Shown piece by piece: positions 1-11,881 of a stretch of 64,000 nt of DNA; position 1 is the first letter of the stretch; every line of letters starts with the position of its first letter. The notes under the pieces were generated by a model. That model was not told the origin of the DNA, did not search any database, and was given only the letters and a program-made list of their open reading frames with translations. Both the position numbers and the translations under genes were made by a program. Source of the stretch: Chrysomallon squamiferum (lineage: Eukaryota > Mollusca > Gastropoda > Neomphalida > Peltospiridae); contig CM022665.1 in NCBI GenBank assembly GCA_012295275.1, positions 16,172,476-16,236,475 on the forward strand. The letters are read 5' to 3'.

Positions 1-595
1 ATGCATGTTCTATTTTCACGCTGAATCTGTGGTTGGCAAGGTCCTGAAGCATAAGCACATATCCACCTGCGACTATATTCTTGAATGCCCTTTCCTCCAC
101 ATAACAAAGAGCACTCCCCGCTTGGGTACCATGCATCCCAAAAAGCCGTTGTAGGTATTCTAATCAAATTATACAGCAAAGCTAATTAATTACAAGTTTA
201 TGAAGAAATATGAAACAAATAAACAAAAATATGTAAAAAAAAAAAAAAAAAAAAAAAAAAGAAGAAGAAGAAGAAAAAGAAACAAAATCAAATCAACAAA
301 AAAAAAAAATCCCCCAAAACAAGATGAAAATAACAAGAAGTAACCCCAAAAAAACAACAACCAAAATAAATAAATATATAAATAAAGACTAAAAAGCAAA
401 CGATAAAAAAAAAAGTAAGAGGAAAAGAAAAAACCCAACAAAAAGAAAAACAGCCAAACAACAAGAATAAATAATACTTGCAACAACTTCATCAAAAAAA
501 AAAAAAAAAAACAACAACATTACTCACCCCGCCGGTCTATTACACATAGCCGTCCCCACCAGCATGAAAAGAAACACAATTCTCAGCAGCGCCAT
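1..595 (-). CDS. Small secreted TSP1-domain protein, family member A (3' end outside window)
   Basis: Two coding exons are visible: 528-595 (ATG at 595) and 1-159, continuing past the left edge. Exon 1 encodes a signal peptide (MALLRIVFLFMLVGTAMC) and ends in phase 2 at a GTGAGT donor. The next exon opens after a TTAG acceptor with one base completing the codon. It encodes a thrombospondin type-1 repeat: the C-mannosylation-type WDAW, then GEC, LLCGGKG, an RRW segment and further cysteines (about residues 29-75). By analogy with genes B, C and D, a phase-1 splice to a CBM14 exon should lie to the left. An acceptor (CTTCTAG) abuts the ATG directly, so transcription must start in an upstream noncoding exon. 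The product is probably extracellular. Its function is unknown; adhesion to glycans, chitin or microbes is possible but only inferred from domains. Confidence 0.75.
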
Positions 596-1394
596 CTAGA
601 AGAGTAATGGGAATACAGTAAACACCACAATATATGTTATTTTCGACACGATAAAATAAACATTATATTCCCTTTTGTAAAAATGTATCTCTCATAATTC
701 CATTTACATGTATGCAACTTTATCATCAGTGTGAAATAAAAAAAAATTAAAAAAATTAAATTCTCTTTATCTAAGTATCTATCTATCGATCTATCTATCT
801 CTCTTCCTGTTTTTCTTCCTTTCTTTCTTTCTCTCTATATTTATTTATTTTATTTTATTTTTTTCCACATCTTTTTTTTTTTCCACATTAGTTCGGAATA
901 CTTACTTTGGTCTATTTCATATCATTATGGCTGCTTGAATAAAGTAATGTATATCTGGATGTTAACAAAGACTCGCCATAGCGGTCTTTATATACTCACG
1001 TATTTGTATTTGAATACGTAACTGTTGCGTTACCTCGATTTCAGGTTTGTCCAGCACAAACTGCGTCGCTCGCAATAAGCAGAGAGATGATGTGTTGTAT
1101 AAATTTATACCCAAATCGTCTTCACTGATAATATCATGTTCAGCATAATTTTAAAAAAAACCCACAAAACCCCCCACAAAACAATTGACAGCTTTTGTTT
1201 GTTTTAACACGCCGCAGGTGGAATCGTGTAAAGTGAACGTAACAAACACCCTTCTGTTTATCACAGATGTTTTGTCAGCTAGCCACGTATTGCGAATTTG
1301 AAAGTCGCTGAAAATGTATTAGAAAGAGTAGCTAGTTCATTGTCTGATGTAGGGTTTCATGACACTTTAAATATATATACATATACATATACAT
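596..1394. other. Intron between noncoding and first coding exon of gene A; no other gene seen
   Basis: AT-rich sequence with short ATCT, TTTC and TTTA runs (about 770-890). I see no conserved coding frame on either strand. It is about 550 bp longer than the matching interval in gene B, so one of the two copies gained or lost sequence here. Confidence 0.5.
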
Positions 1395-1514
1395 ATATAC
1401 ACATAACAAAACTGAACTGTACTTTAGTAGATGAAATGGAAAAAAATTGTATAACAGTTTATAAAAATACACAAACATACAGACAAATACCAAAAAAAAC
1501 AAAACAGTTCTTAC

Positions 1515-1600
1515 CTTCTCAAAGAGTCAGTTGTCAAATTTTGATCTGTTTTAGACGTCAGTTACAGAACAGTTCAGCCACTTAAATACTATAGCTGCCA
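1515..1600 (-). promoter_or_regulatory. Core promoter and noncoding first exon of gene A
   Basis: Reading the minus strand, a TATA-like TATTTAAG (1581-1588), with an overlapping CTATAGTA, is followed about 25-30 bases later by the expected start region near 1552-1560, which also carries TGACGTC. A short noncoding exon then ends at 1515 in TTTGAGAAG before a GTAAGAAC donor. The coding exon at 595 begins at a splice acceptor, so an upstream exon is required. The same block is nearly base-for-base identical upstream of gene B. The exact start site is inferred. Confidence 0.6.
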
Positions 1601-2988
1601 TTAAAGGTGTCAGAGAAAAAAGTCATCAAAAGATGAAATATTTACACCTCAGTCTAAACTGCGTGATCAGTTTGAAATATAATACAAAAAGTTTCACCTT
1701 TTTCTGAGAGAAACAACTGGTGAGTAAAAAGTGTAAAATGCAGATGCTGTAACATTAACAACAACAACAACAACATCAATAACAACAGCAACAATAATAA
1801 TAGTACTACTATTACTGTTGCTGCTGCTGCTGCTACTACTACTACTACTATTACTACTACTACTACTACTACTATTACTAACACTAATAATAATAATAAT
1901 ATGTTGTTGTTGTAGTTATGGTGGAAGTGATGGTTAGGATGATACGTAGTATATATAAACAGACATACATGTGTAAATGTGTGCACATACATACATGCAT
2001 TCATACAATATATGTATACATACATACATACACACAGTTATTCATACATATATAAATACATGCACTCAGTTATTCATATATACATACAGGCATGCATATA
2101 CAGAGAGAGATTATAACTACATATCTATTTTAATTAATAATTTATTGAACCGGTTTTTCTTTCTTTCTTTGATTACCATTACTGCGACTACTTCTACTAC
2201 TACTACTCTACTGCTACTGCTACTATTAATACTACTGCTACTATTACTACTACTACCACTAATAATACTACTACTACTACAGTAGCAAAAGTAATTTCAA
2301 GAACAAGAACAACGATAGTAATAATAATACTTCAACTACCACTAGCAGTACTATTATTATAACGTTTTAAGAATAAAAAATAAAAATGTGTGGAATTTGT
2401 GAAGAAATATTAAAAAAATAAGCATTAAGTTTTTATCCGCTATTTTAAGAAATGAAATTAATTAAATATATATTTATAAATTTAGTTTAGATCATAGCAT
2501 TTTGAATATTCCTTTCTTCATTCTAAATATTCATAGCTATTATAAAATTGCTGAAAACCAATAGGGGGTAGCCAGGATTTCAGAAGAATGAGGAGAAAAA
2601 CAGTTGTCTTTTGTGTATGTGCGTGTGTGTTTTTGGTGTTTTTACCCGTAAATAAATGGTAACTTTAAAGACCGCATCAGTTTAATTATAAAGAAAAGAA
2701 CAACAGCAAAAAACAAAAACAAAACCACTCCCCCGTTTTCTCGAACTAGATATATTTCATTCTATGACTACGCAAGCTGATCTTTATTTCTTTCGTAATA
2801 TTTCGAAAAGGAAGTGCTTTTATTTTCTTCTGAAGAACTGTTAAAATCACAGATGTTTTGTGGTGTCTTAAATTTGATATACTTGTATTACTCACTGTCA
2901 AATCTTTTCTGCACATTTGAGTAAAAACGTGTTTAAGTTTATCAAAAACATCTGTGAAATCATATATTGTTGATATAGCAACGAAAAG

Positions 2989-2990
<2 letters not shown>

Positions 2991-3072
<82 letters not shown>
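2991..3072. repeat. TC dinucleotide microsatellite (82 bp)
   Basis: Uninterrupted TC array inside the upstream duplication. The equivalent array in the second copy lies at 8128-8219. Long arginine/glutamate or serine/leucine frames here are repeat translations, not genes. Confidence 0.97.
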
Positions 3073-3077
<5 letters not shown>

Positions 3078-3425
3078 CACATTTCAACTAACATCACAAA
3101 TTAGAAACATCTAGATAAAAGCTTAATCTACTGTGCTTGTTTCACTGACAAATGTAGTTGAAGTGGTCAGATTTTGTTTCTGTGACATGAACAAGTGAAA
3201 ATCGATGCTATCTGGATCAAGTTCAGACAACATCACCCCTCAGTTTTCGTTCCTCCATCATCTGTTCTCACATTTATAAACGATTTTAAATTTTGCAAAA
3301 ATCGGATGTCAGTAATTATCGATAGAGGAGAATGCCATTTCAGAAAAATTGCTTGAGAATAATTTTAATCCCAAAAACCAAATATTTGAAAAGATCTGCA
3401 AAACAACAGTAATTACAAAAACAGT

Positions 3426-4090
3426 CAAACAAACAATCAATTGTTTCTGACAATTAAGGAGGTCAGACGTCTAGCTTTGGATCGGACAGTCCGGTTTTGG
3501 GGTACTTAGTTCGATTACCTTGATCGGACGTTAATTTCTTCTCCTTTTTGATTTGATTAATAAATTTATTTGAATTACCTCAGATGTACACTTAAAATGA
3601 AACAGCAAATTAATATCGTTTTCTTTAACAGAAAAAAAAAAAAAAAAAAAGACTTTAAACAAATAAAATTTTTAATGAAAAAGAAAATAAAAATTTTTAA
3701 AAAAGGATATTTAAATTTGTCCTTATTTTAAATATTTGCAATTTTTAAACTTTATTTTAAAAAATAAATAAATTAAAAAGAACTATTTTTAAGTGTATGT
3801 TGCTGATTTCATGTACGTATATAAAATCACGTGTGCAGTAGGCTTGTGCTTCGAAATTAAAAAATGGACAAATAGATTTCAATTTATAGATAAATTTTAA
3901 TATAATAAATATGGATGACCCATTTGCTTATTTATTTATTATTTTTATTACATTTTTATATATATATATATATATATAATGTTGACTTATCCATTTCGGG
4001 TCACGTGTGGCAGCAATAACAACAATACATTTTTAAAAAAGCAGAAAAAAAGAAAACAACAAACAACTTCAAAATTAATTGCAATCGAAT
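3426..4090. other. Intergenic, AT-rich, no gene seen
   Basis: A-runs, a TA run (about 3958-3980) and otherwise unique AT-rich sequence. A perfect 11-base palindrome, CGGACAGTCCG, sits near 3505. I see no splice-bounded coding frame. Confidence 0.5.
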
Positions 4091-4100
4091 TTTATTTATT
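4091..4100 (-). other. Polyadenylation signal of gene B
   Basis: Two overlapping AATAAA hexamers on the minus strand, about 60 bases after the gene B stop codon. This is a usual distance for a compact 3' UTR. Confidence 0.6.
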
Positions 4101-4155
4101 TAGTTATGGTTTGTGTGACATTTTATACGTCGTCTGCAGTCAGCAAGTCACGTGA

Positions 4156-4316
4156 TTACGCTGTCCAATCACAGTATCCCTTCGCTTGACTCCAGACGGT
4201 GTTAGTAGGACATCGGTGTAGAAATGCTCTTCCGAATGCACACTGATAGAACCGATTTGGATTGTTAGGGTGAGGAATAAACACATTTTTTAGACATCGA
4301 TCTGCAAACAACAGAA

Positions 4317-4358
<42 letters not shown>

Positions 4359-5140
4359 GTAGTAAAATCCAGAACAGGAACAAAATAAATAAATAAATAA
4401 AGACTAGAAAAAATAAAATAAAACAACCTTACAAAAAGAGACAAACAGCCAAACAACAAGAATAAATGAATAATGCTTACAACAGCTTCATCAAAACATA
4501 AAACAAAACAAAACAATTTTGGTAGTTGTAGTAATAGTAGCATATGAACTGTAATAATAATATTAGCAGTAATGATAATATAAGAAGTTTTAATAGTAAT
4601 GTTATCTGTAAACGAATAAAGAGACAGGGTGAGATTGTATAAAAAATAAAATAATAGTAGTAATAATAGTATGCGAAGCAGTAATGTTAATATTAGTAGC
4701 AATGGCAGTATAACAAGTAGTAATAATTAGAGTATTAGTAATGTTAGAGAGAAAAGAGAGAGAGAGAGATTAATTCAGATAAAAAGAAATAGTAACATAC
4801 GCGATTAGTAATAGTTGTAACTTTACTAGTAATGGTAGTATAAGTAATTGTAATATGAGAATTAAAGAGACGAAGGTTTAATCGAAAACAAAAATAGTAG
4901 TAGTAGCAGCAGCAGTAATGAATATGATCGAACTGGTAATACTTACTTCCACAAGATGACGTATAACAGGTTACGTTTCGCCGTTCGCTTCCGACTGTAT
5001 GTGACGTACAACAGGAACCGTAATAACAAGAATAGCATTTTTTCAGTGTTCTTTCCTGTTCTCTAAAGCCCTCTCCACCACACATCAGAGAGCATTCATC
5101 TATGTATCTCCATGAACTCCACACCAGATGGCTGGAATCT

Positions 5141-5172
<32 letters not shown>

Positions 5173-5440
5173 GGTACTATCGCTACTACTAATAGTACTA
5201 CTAGTACTATTAGTACAGTAGCAACAGCAACTTCAAGAACAAGAACAGCAACAGTAATGATAACAATAATAGTTCGAGTACCGCAAGCAGTACAATTATT
5301 ATAATTAAAAAAAATAATAACAATAATAAAAATAATAATAATAGTTTCAAGACAGATATTTTAATTTCTTTCTTTTTTTATTATATTTTCATACAAATAG
5401 TTTACGTGCTTATTTAGTTATTATATACACATACCCGCAA

Positions 5441-5483
<43 letters not shown>

Positions 5484-6137
5484 GAACACAAATTGAAACA
5501 CACATACAGACACAAAGCCGTAACCCCGGTGCCGGATTTAGACTTAGTGAGGTCCTAAGACCCTATATAATTTTTTTTAAATTACACCCGCTGTTCTCAG
5601 AAAACTTGAAAATATTTATGTCTTTTAATCATTTAATAACCAAACAACTTCAAAGTGAACATTACAAATTATTTTCAAATGAATGCACTTAACGACTACA
5701 TCTTAATAATTTGGGTTCGCTTAATCTCTGTCATTAAATACAGTATACCTACCTTAAACAATACTTAAATGTAATTTTTAAAATAATTTTAAAATTTATT
5801 AATACACACATCAGTTCTGCGTAGCCTCAGGGAATCCTATCAGATTACCTGAGGTAAAAATGAGTATAAAATTAAAACTGGAATTTTCTTGAGCCATGCA
5901 GATTGTGAAGTCCTAAGTTAGAGCTCGTTTAGCTTGTACTAAAATATCAATAAAAATTATAATTTCCATAAACACAAAAAGAAAAGGTGTGTGTATGTGT
6001 ATGCCCACGTATACGTGCATGCGTGAGTAAGGTGTGCGTAAAAGGTGTGTATACGTGCATGCGTGAGTATGTGTAATTATTGCAACTTACATCTGAACAA
6101 TGATGAGCACAAAGAGAGCGATCTTAATGAGCAGCAT
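4156..6137 (-). CDS. Small secreted TSP1 + chitin-binding (CBM14-like) protein, member B
   Basis: Exons 6091-6137, 4947-5140 and 4156-4301 give 128 aa. Splice phases are 2 and 1, as in members C and D. Exon 1 is a hydrophobic signal peptide (MLLIKIALFVLIIVQ) with a TTTCAG acceptor touching the ATG. Exon 2 is a TSP1 repeat (about residues 24-79) with WSSW, DEC, LMCGGEGF and a C-terminal SSC. It has eight cysteines, including CYSC and an extra CC pair, so it is richer than the usual six. Exon 3 is CBM14-like (about 81-128): the FIPHPxNPNRFYQC core, then HRCP, VWS and YCDW. Only four cysteines are present. The protein is presumably secreted and binds chitin or related glycans; this is inferred from the domains. 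It lies between paralogues A and C on the same strand. Confidence 0.87.
5205..5325 (-). repeat. Third partial copy of the trinucleotide-rich part of the upstream duplication
   Basis: A stretch with the order AGTACAGTAGCAACAG, a TTCAAGAACAAGAACA core and a run ending near ATTATTATAATT matches 7210-7315 and, more loosely, 2275-2375. It lies in intron 1 of gene B in the same orientation, so the segment was copied more than twice. About 85 percent identical by eye to the 7.2-kb copy. Confidence 0.65.
5527..5940 (+). mobile_element. hAT-like nonautonomous element fragment in intron 1 of gene B
   Basis: The left end reads CGGTGCCGGATTTAGACTTA and continues with a GAGGTCCTAAGACC motif. This matches the terminal style of the element at 15315-15559 (CAGGGCCGGATTT). 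A partly inverted GAAGTCCTAAGTTAGAGC lies at about 5907-5924. I do not see a clean right terminal repeat or target duplication, so it is probably decayed. Confidence 0.45.
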
Positions 6138-6399
6138 CTGAAATTTATATTTCAGTAATTAAATTACGTAATAATATATTGTATTTATACCTAAGTTATT
6201 ATTTTCTAACTGGAGATAAGTTTTTATTCATTTTAAAGTATTACAATAAATTAACAATCCTTGTAATCCCATTTAGTATATATATGAATAGATAAATATA
6301 TAGGTAGTCCGGTGCCTGTGTGTCCATACTGAGATAGATAGATAGAGAAACGGAAATAGGAATATAATATATAAAAGAACGAGTTGCTACTGCATGTTC

Positions 6400-8123
6400 A
6401 TATATCAATAACAAAACTAAATTGTAATTTAATAGATGAAATGGAAACAAATTCTATAACATTTAAAAAAAAAAAAAAAAAATTAAAATCAGAAAAATAC
6501 AGATAAAAGTTCTTACCTTCTCAAAGAGTCAGTTGTCAAATTTTGATCTGTTTTAGACGTCAGTTACAGAACAGTTCAGCCACTTAAATACTATAGCTGC
6601 CATTAAAGGTGTCAGAGAAAAAAGACATCAAAAGATGAAATATTTACACCTCAGTCTAAACTGCGTGATCAGTTTGAAATATAATACAAAAAATTTCACC
6701 TTTTTCTGAGAGAAACAACTGGTGAGTAAAAAGTGTAAAATGCAGATGCTGTAACATTAACAACAACAATAACAACAATAACATCAATAACAACAGCAAC
6801 AATAATAATAGTACTACTATTACTGCTACTACTGCTACTACTACTACTACTACTAACACTAATAATAATAATAATATGTTGTTGTTGTAGTTATGGTAGA
6901 AGTGATGGTTAGGATGATACGTAGTATATATAAACAGACATACATGTGTAAATGTGTGCACATACATACATGCATTCATACAATATATGTATACCCACAT
7001 ATATACATACAATTATTCATACATATATACATACATGCACACAGTTATTCATACATACATATAGGCATGCATATACAGAGAGAGATTATAACTACATAAC
7101 TATTTTAATTAATAATGTATTGAAACGATTTTTCTTTCTTTCGTTCATTATTATTACTGCTATTACTTCTACTGCTACTACTTCTTTTACTACTAGAACT
7201 ACTACTACTGGTACTGTTAGTACAGTAGCAACAGTAACTTCAAGAACAAGAACAACAGTAATAATAACAATAATAGTTCAACTTCCGCTGGCAACTATTA
7301 TTATAACTTTAAAAAAATAAAAATAAATTAAATAAAAAAATCTTGTGGAATTTAGAGAAATAAGCATTAAGTTTTTTTCCCCGCTATTTTAAGAAACGAA
7401 ATTAATTAAATATATATTTATAAATTGTTCAAAACTTAGTTTAGATCATAGCATTTTGAATATTCGTTTTTCTTCATTCTAAATATTCACAGCTATACTA
7501 AAATTGCTGAACACATATGGGGTGTATTCAGGATTTCAGAAGAAAGAGGAGAAAAACTGTTGTCTTTTGTGTGCGTTAGTGTGTTATTTATTTTATATTT
7601 TTCCCGTGAATAACTGGTAACTTTAAAGACAGCATGAGTTTAATCACAAATAAAAGAACAACAATACAGGAAAAAATAAAAAATAAAAAATAAAATATAT
7701 ATACATAAATAAATAAATAAATAAATAAATAAAAAGAATACCCCGTCTTCTCGAACTATAACTGCACAAGTTGACATTTTTTATTATTATTATTTTTTTC
7801 GTAATACTTCGGAATGGAAGTGCTTCTTTTTTTCTTTCTGAAGAGCTGTTAAAATCACAGATGTTTTGTGGTGTCATAAATTTGATATACTTGTATTACT
7901 CACTGTCAAACCTTTTAGTAAAAACGTGTTTGAGTTTATCAAAACCATCTGTGAAATCATATATTGTTGATATAGCAATGAAAAATAAAACACCTCATTC
8001 ACTGACGTACGTGGCTGGTGTCTGTAAGCTGTGGACATCAACTCGGTCTTTTAAGACTTATAGATACACTGCTCGCATCCTGTCTGTGACTTTTTAAACA
8101 AACATAATACGACTTATATCATG

Positions 8124-8222
<99 letters not shown>

Positions 8223-8540
8223 CATCACATTTCAACTAACATCACAAATCAGAAACATCTAGATAAAAGCTTAATCTACTGTGCTTGTTTCACTGACAAA
8301 TGTAGTTGAAGTGGTCAGATTTTGTTTCTGTGACATGAACAAGTGAAAATCGATGCTATCTGGATCAAGCTCAGACAACATCAGCCCTCAGTTTTCATTC
8401 CTCCATCATCTCTCTCGCGTGCACAACACGATTTAAAATTGTGAAAAAATCGGATGTCAGTAATTATACACAGAGGAGAATGCCATTTCAGAAAATTGCT
8501 TGAGAATAATTTTAATCCCAACAATCGTCCTGAAAAAAAA
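6400..8540 (-). repeat. Segmental duplication upstream of gene B (copy 2 of ~2 kb unit)
   Basis: Collinear with 1395-3425. It holds the promoter and noncoding exon of gene B, the same trinucleotide and CATA tracts, and the TC array at 8128-8219. It differs by an approximately 140-bp segment (about 7982-8127) absent from copy 1, and by differences in array length. Both copies lie immediately upstream of a TSP1-CBM14 gene. Confidence 0.9.
6517..6605 (-). promoter_or_regulatory. Core promoter and noncoding first exon of gene B
   Basis: Same arrangement as upstream of gene A: TATTTAAG at 6583-6590, TGACGTC about 25 bases downstream, and a short noncoding exon ending at 6517 before a GTAAGAAC donor. 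The intron to the first coding exon (6137) is about 380 bp. The start site is inferred. Confidence 0.6.
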
Positions 8541-9064
8541 AAAAAAAAAAAAAAAAGTAGGCCTATATAAAAAGCTTTTTAAAAAAAAAAAATTAAATAA
8601 ATAAGAATATCATTTTTTCCTATTTAACCAGCCCTTTCTGCCGTAAAATCCGTGTATCTCTGTCTTCTATGATTAAAAGTGAATCTATCATTACTGATAC
8701 TGAAATGTAGAATAGTGCAATGTACAATGTTTGTTTTACGTATACTGCAATGTTTATATGAAACACACACACACACACAGAGACACACACACACACACAC
8801 AAACATACACAAATATATATTTTACTATTGTCCCCCGAAACACATGTTGCATCATGTGTGATTTGTGCAAGATCGTTTTGATACTAATATCAGTTTCATG
8901 GCGATGTTAAGAGAAAATGAAACCTGAGATTTAGTTTCACGCTCTTTGTTAAAACGTTAAAATGAACAGGCCAGATTACAAACATTTTACGTCATTTGGT
9001 TTGTCAAGGTGCAAGTGACAGGTTTTTTTTTTTTTCTTTCAGAATCACACCTTTGATACACCGT
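8541..9064. other. Intergenic between B promoter region and gene C; no gene seen
   Basis: Poly-A runs (8535-8556 and around 8581), a CA array (8764-8810) and unique AT-rich sequence. The open frames are low-complexity and lack splice or homology support. Confidence 0.5.
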
Positions 9065-9195
9065 GTAAGCGGTTTGTCATTGTTATGATGCAATAGGTCT
9101 TGTAACATTGCTGTTACAACGAAGACTGGCAGATCGTGGGTTCGAAGCTAACGCACCCCGATGACACTTAGTTTAAGTAAATAAATAAATAAATT
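9065..9195 (+). mobile_element. Possible tRNA-derived SINE relic with TAAA tail
   Basis: A B-box-like GTGGGTTCGAAGCTAAC (about 9137-9153) follows an arm-like, GTTACAAC-containing stretch. The segment ends in a TAAATAAATAAAT tail. That layout suits a tRNA-derived SINE head plus simple tail. The A box is not convincing, so this is tentative. Confidence 0.35.
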
Positions 9196-9199
9196 AAAA

Positions 9200-9480
9200 A
9201 ATAATAATAACAACAACAATAATAATAACAGTATTATCAGTAACAGTAATTATACTACAACAACAACAACTATTACTACTACTTAAAATAATAATAATGA
9301 AAATAATAGTAGTAGTAGTACTAGTAGAAGTAGTGCTAGTAGTAATAGCAATAACAACAACAATAAACAATAATAACAGTAAAAATAACAATAATTACAG
9401 TAATAGTAATAAAACTAGAAATAAGTTAATAAAAAAAAATAAAATAAAATAAAATATAATAAATAAATAAAATAACACAA
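9200..9480. repeat. Degenerate AAT/AAC/AGT trinucleotide tract
   Basis: Mixed trinucleotide repeats with no coding value. They lie downstream of the gene C polyadenylation signal. Confidence 0.8.
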
Positions 9481-9610
9481 ATTATAAATTGACAAGGTGT
9501 CACAAACTTCATCATCAAACTACAAACAGTTTCTTAGAGAACGTGAACGTTCTCGTTATCTGCTGTCGTGGACAACAAGAAAACAACAATTCTCAGTTCT
9601 CAGTGTAACT

Positions 9611-9616
9611 TTTATT
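9611..9616 (-). other. Polyadenylation signal of gene C
   Basis: AATAAA on the minus strand about 40 bases after the gene C stop codon. Confidence 0.6.
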
Positions 9617-9655
9617 ATCAGTTATATGTTAAATTTTCATTGTGACAAACACGGA

Positions 9656-10906
9656 TTATTTTACTTCGTTGGGCCACACGCATCGGTGTTGTCTTTGTCC
9701 CCAAACTGTGCCACGTGGACAGTCAAAGCGATAGGCTATCTGGTTTGCACAGTGGTAAAACTGGTTTGGGTATCGAGGATGTGGAATAAATGTGTCTACA
9801 CCTCGTGGACATAAACCTGAACAAAAAAAAAAAAAAAAAAAAAATTATATATATATATGTATATATAATTTTGTTAAAACTGAACATTGATATTTCTTTA
9901 CTGTATCACTAAATAGATCTATCATTTCATTTATCTACTTTTTTTTTTCTTTTTTTTGGAGTTACGTGTCCGTAAATTTTGTTCATTCCATCCGTCCATT
10001 TATCCTTATATTCTTCAGATTATATTCCAGTTTTTGTCTAGTTGTTATGTGTTTGTAACGTCTCTGAATATCTCTCTCTCTATATGTCTGTTGTTCTGTC
10101 TGTATGTATGTTTGTCTACCTGTCTTTCTTTATTCGATCTATCTCTCTGTCTAGTGTCTATATTTCTATGTTCTGTCAGTGTCTGTCTGTCTCTATCTCT
10201 CTATCTATGTATCTATCTGACTGTGTCTATTCTTCAGCCCATCCACCTTTCCTTCCTTCTTTGTCTTTTCTTTCTTTTTTATCATGGTAAAAAAAAAAAA
10301 AAAAAAAAGTAAATAGAAAAAATCTATAGTTCATTTTGATTTTTCGTTGACTTACTAATAATCTGCGTTGTACTTACGTCCGCACGGCTGACTGTTGCAC
10401 GGAACAAGACGGTAGTCAGTGAGATGAGGGCAGTACTGGTTGTAGTAGCCGTAGTAGCATCTTGTGTATCTGTGCTGTATTTGAAAACCTAGGCCACAGA
10501 GCACAGAACACTCACCATCATTCTCCCAAGGAGTCCAAGTGTAAGGAGGCGCTGTCCTGAATAAAACGAAAAAAAAAAAAAAAATAAAAGTTTTAAAACT
10601 GTGAAAAGAAAAGAAATGAAATTACAGCTGGATGTAATGTAATAAAGAAAAGACTGAAAGAAAGAACGATAGAATCACAATCAACTGTATGTGTGTGTGT
10701 GTGTATGTGTGTGTGTGTGTGTGTGTGTGTCTGGGTGTGTTATATCGTACGTACACACACACAAACATACATACACATATTCATACATACAAAAAATGTA
10801 TTCGTACATATGTACGTGCGTCTATAATTGAAATGTCGACAGATAATTTAAGATGCATCACCATCTTCTAAATTAAGTGGGTTTATATTTACGACAAGAT
10901 GTTTAA

Positions 10907-10941
<35 letters not shown>

Positions 10942-11060
10942 ATAGTAGTAGTAGTAAAAGTAATAGTAGTAGTAGCAGTAGTAGTAGGAATAATAATAAT
11001 AATAGTAATAATTATAGTAATGGTAATACAATTAAAACAACAACAAAAACAATAATAACA

Positions 11061-11138
<78 letters not shown>

Positions 11139-11368
11139 TAAATAAATAAATAAATAAATAAATAAATATGTGACATTACAGTCCTGTAAGGGACGCTATC
11201 TCATGTTTAAAAGTAATCGTTTTTCCACGGGGTGCAGCAGATACACTGATTCAGTCTTTAAATAATGGTCATTAATTTAACTGTCAAAATTTACCTGCTG
11301 TTTTGGTAAAAACATTCCACTGAACAACACAGTAGTAAAAAGACAACCGAATACTTCAGCGCAAACAT
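9656..11368 (-). CDS. Small secreted TSP1 + chitin-binding (CBM14-like) protein, member C
   Basis: Exons 11295-11368, 10378-10556 and 9656-9816 give 137 aa, in phases 2 and 1. Exon 1 encodes the signal peptide (MFALKYSVVFLLLCCSVEC); an ATTACAG acceptor abuts the ATG. Exon 2 is a TSP1 repeat (about residues 26-84) with WTPW, GEC, VLCGLGF, TRC, QYC, VPC and QPC, the standard six cysteines. It is rich in tyrosine and glycine (CYYGYYNQYC). Exon 3 is CBM14-like (about 86-137): LCPRG, FIPHPRYPNQFYHC, FDCPRGTVW and HRCVWPNEVK, ending in TAA. This is the clearest family member and the best query for homologues. Tail WPNEVK is shared with member D. The product is presumably secreted; its function is inferred only from the domains. 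Confidence 0.9.
10690..10800. repeat. TG array followed by TACA-rich tract in intron 1 of gene C
   Basis: TG dinucleotides with a few interruptions, then CATACATA-type repeats. No coding content. Confidence 0.85.
10908..11167. repeat. AGT then AAT trinucleotide array in intron 1 of gene C
   Basis: About 125 bp of mostly AGT units grading into a long AAT run and a short AAAT tail. Its poly-serine/isoleucine open frame is a repeat translation. Confidence 0.95.
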
Positions 11369-11826
11369 CTGTAATATAAAAATAACAATAATTAAAAATA
11401 AGGAAATATATTTGCCATAAATAATATAAATGAAAGAATATACTGACGATGAATATCATAAGTTACACTTTTAAACGAATATTCTGGCCAAACATTATAA
11501 CTTAACTTTAAACGGAATATTTTAAAACCAATATAATAAACTTAGGTTTAAAGAAATATGCTGACCATCGACGTTATATTTAAAGGAATATTTTGTCCAA
11601 CTGTTACAATTTACTTTTAAAGGAATATCAATAGATTATAAATTACGATTAAAGAAATATATCGGCCATTAACATAATAATTTACGTTTAAAGAAATATT
11701 TTGGCCAAATATTATAACTTACATTTAAAGAAATATAATGAACTGCCAAATACACGAATAAGCCGTATATGTCACAAAAATCAGTTAATTTAGAAAGAAT
11801 TGTACAATAAACTTTTAATTACATAC

Positions 11827-11881
11827 CTTGATTCAAATTTGTCTGCAGTACAAAATTTTAAAATGAACATACCTATATATA
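11827..11881 (-). promoter_or_regulatory. TATA box and noncoding first exon of gene C
   Basis: On the minus strand, TATATATA (11874-11881) is followed after about 30 bases by a short candidate noncoding exon ending at 11827 in GAATCAAG before a GTATGT donor. The coding exon (11368) begins at a splice acceptor, so such an exon is needed. Start site inferred. Confidence 0.55.

Larger units (their letters stand above)
1395..3425 (-). repeat. Segmental duplication upstream of gene A (copy 1 of ~2 kb unit)
   Basis: This segment is collinear with 6400-8540. It contains the noncoding exon and promoter of gene A, a trinucleotide-rich stretch (about 1755-1900 and 2180-2350), a CATA-rich tract (1975-2100) and a TC dinucleotide array (2991-3072). 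Over roughly 265 bases from 1507 I count two substitutions against copy 2. Farther upstream identity falls to about 85-90 percent, with indels. The orientation is the same, so it is a tandem duplicate, probably of a unit that once included a whole gene. Confidence 0.9.

Noticed and set aside
3500-3515. Perfect 11-base palindrome CGGACAGTCCG as a regulatory site
   Set aside because: No second instance near the other promoters and no known factor; isolated short palindromes arise by chance.
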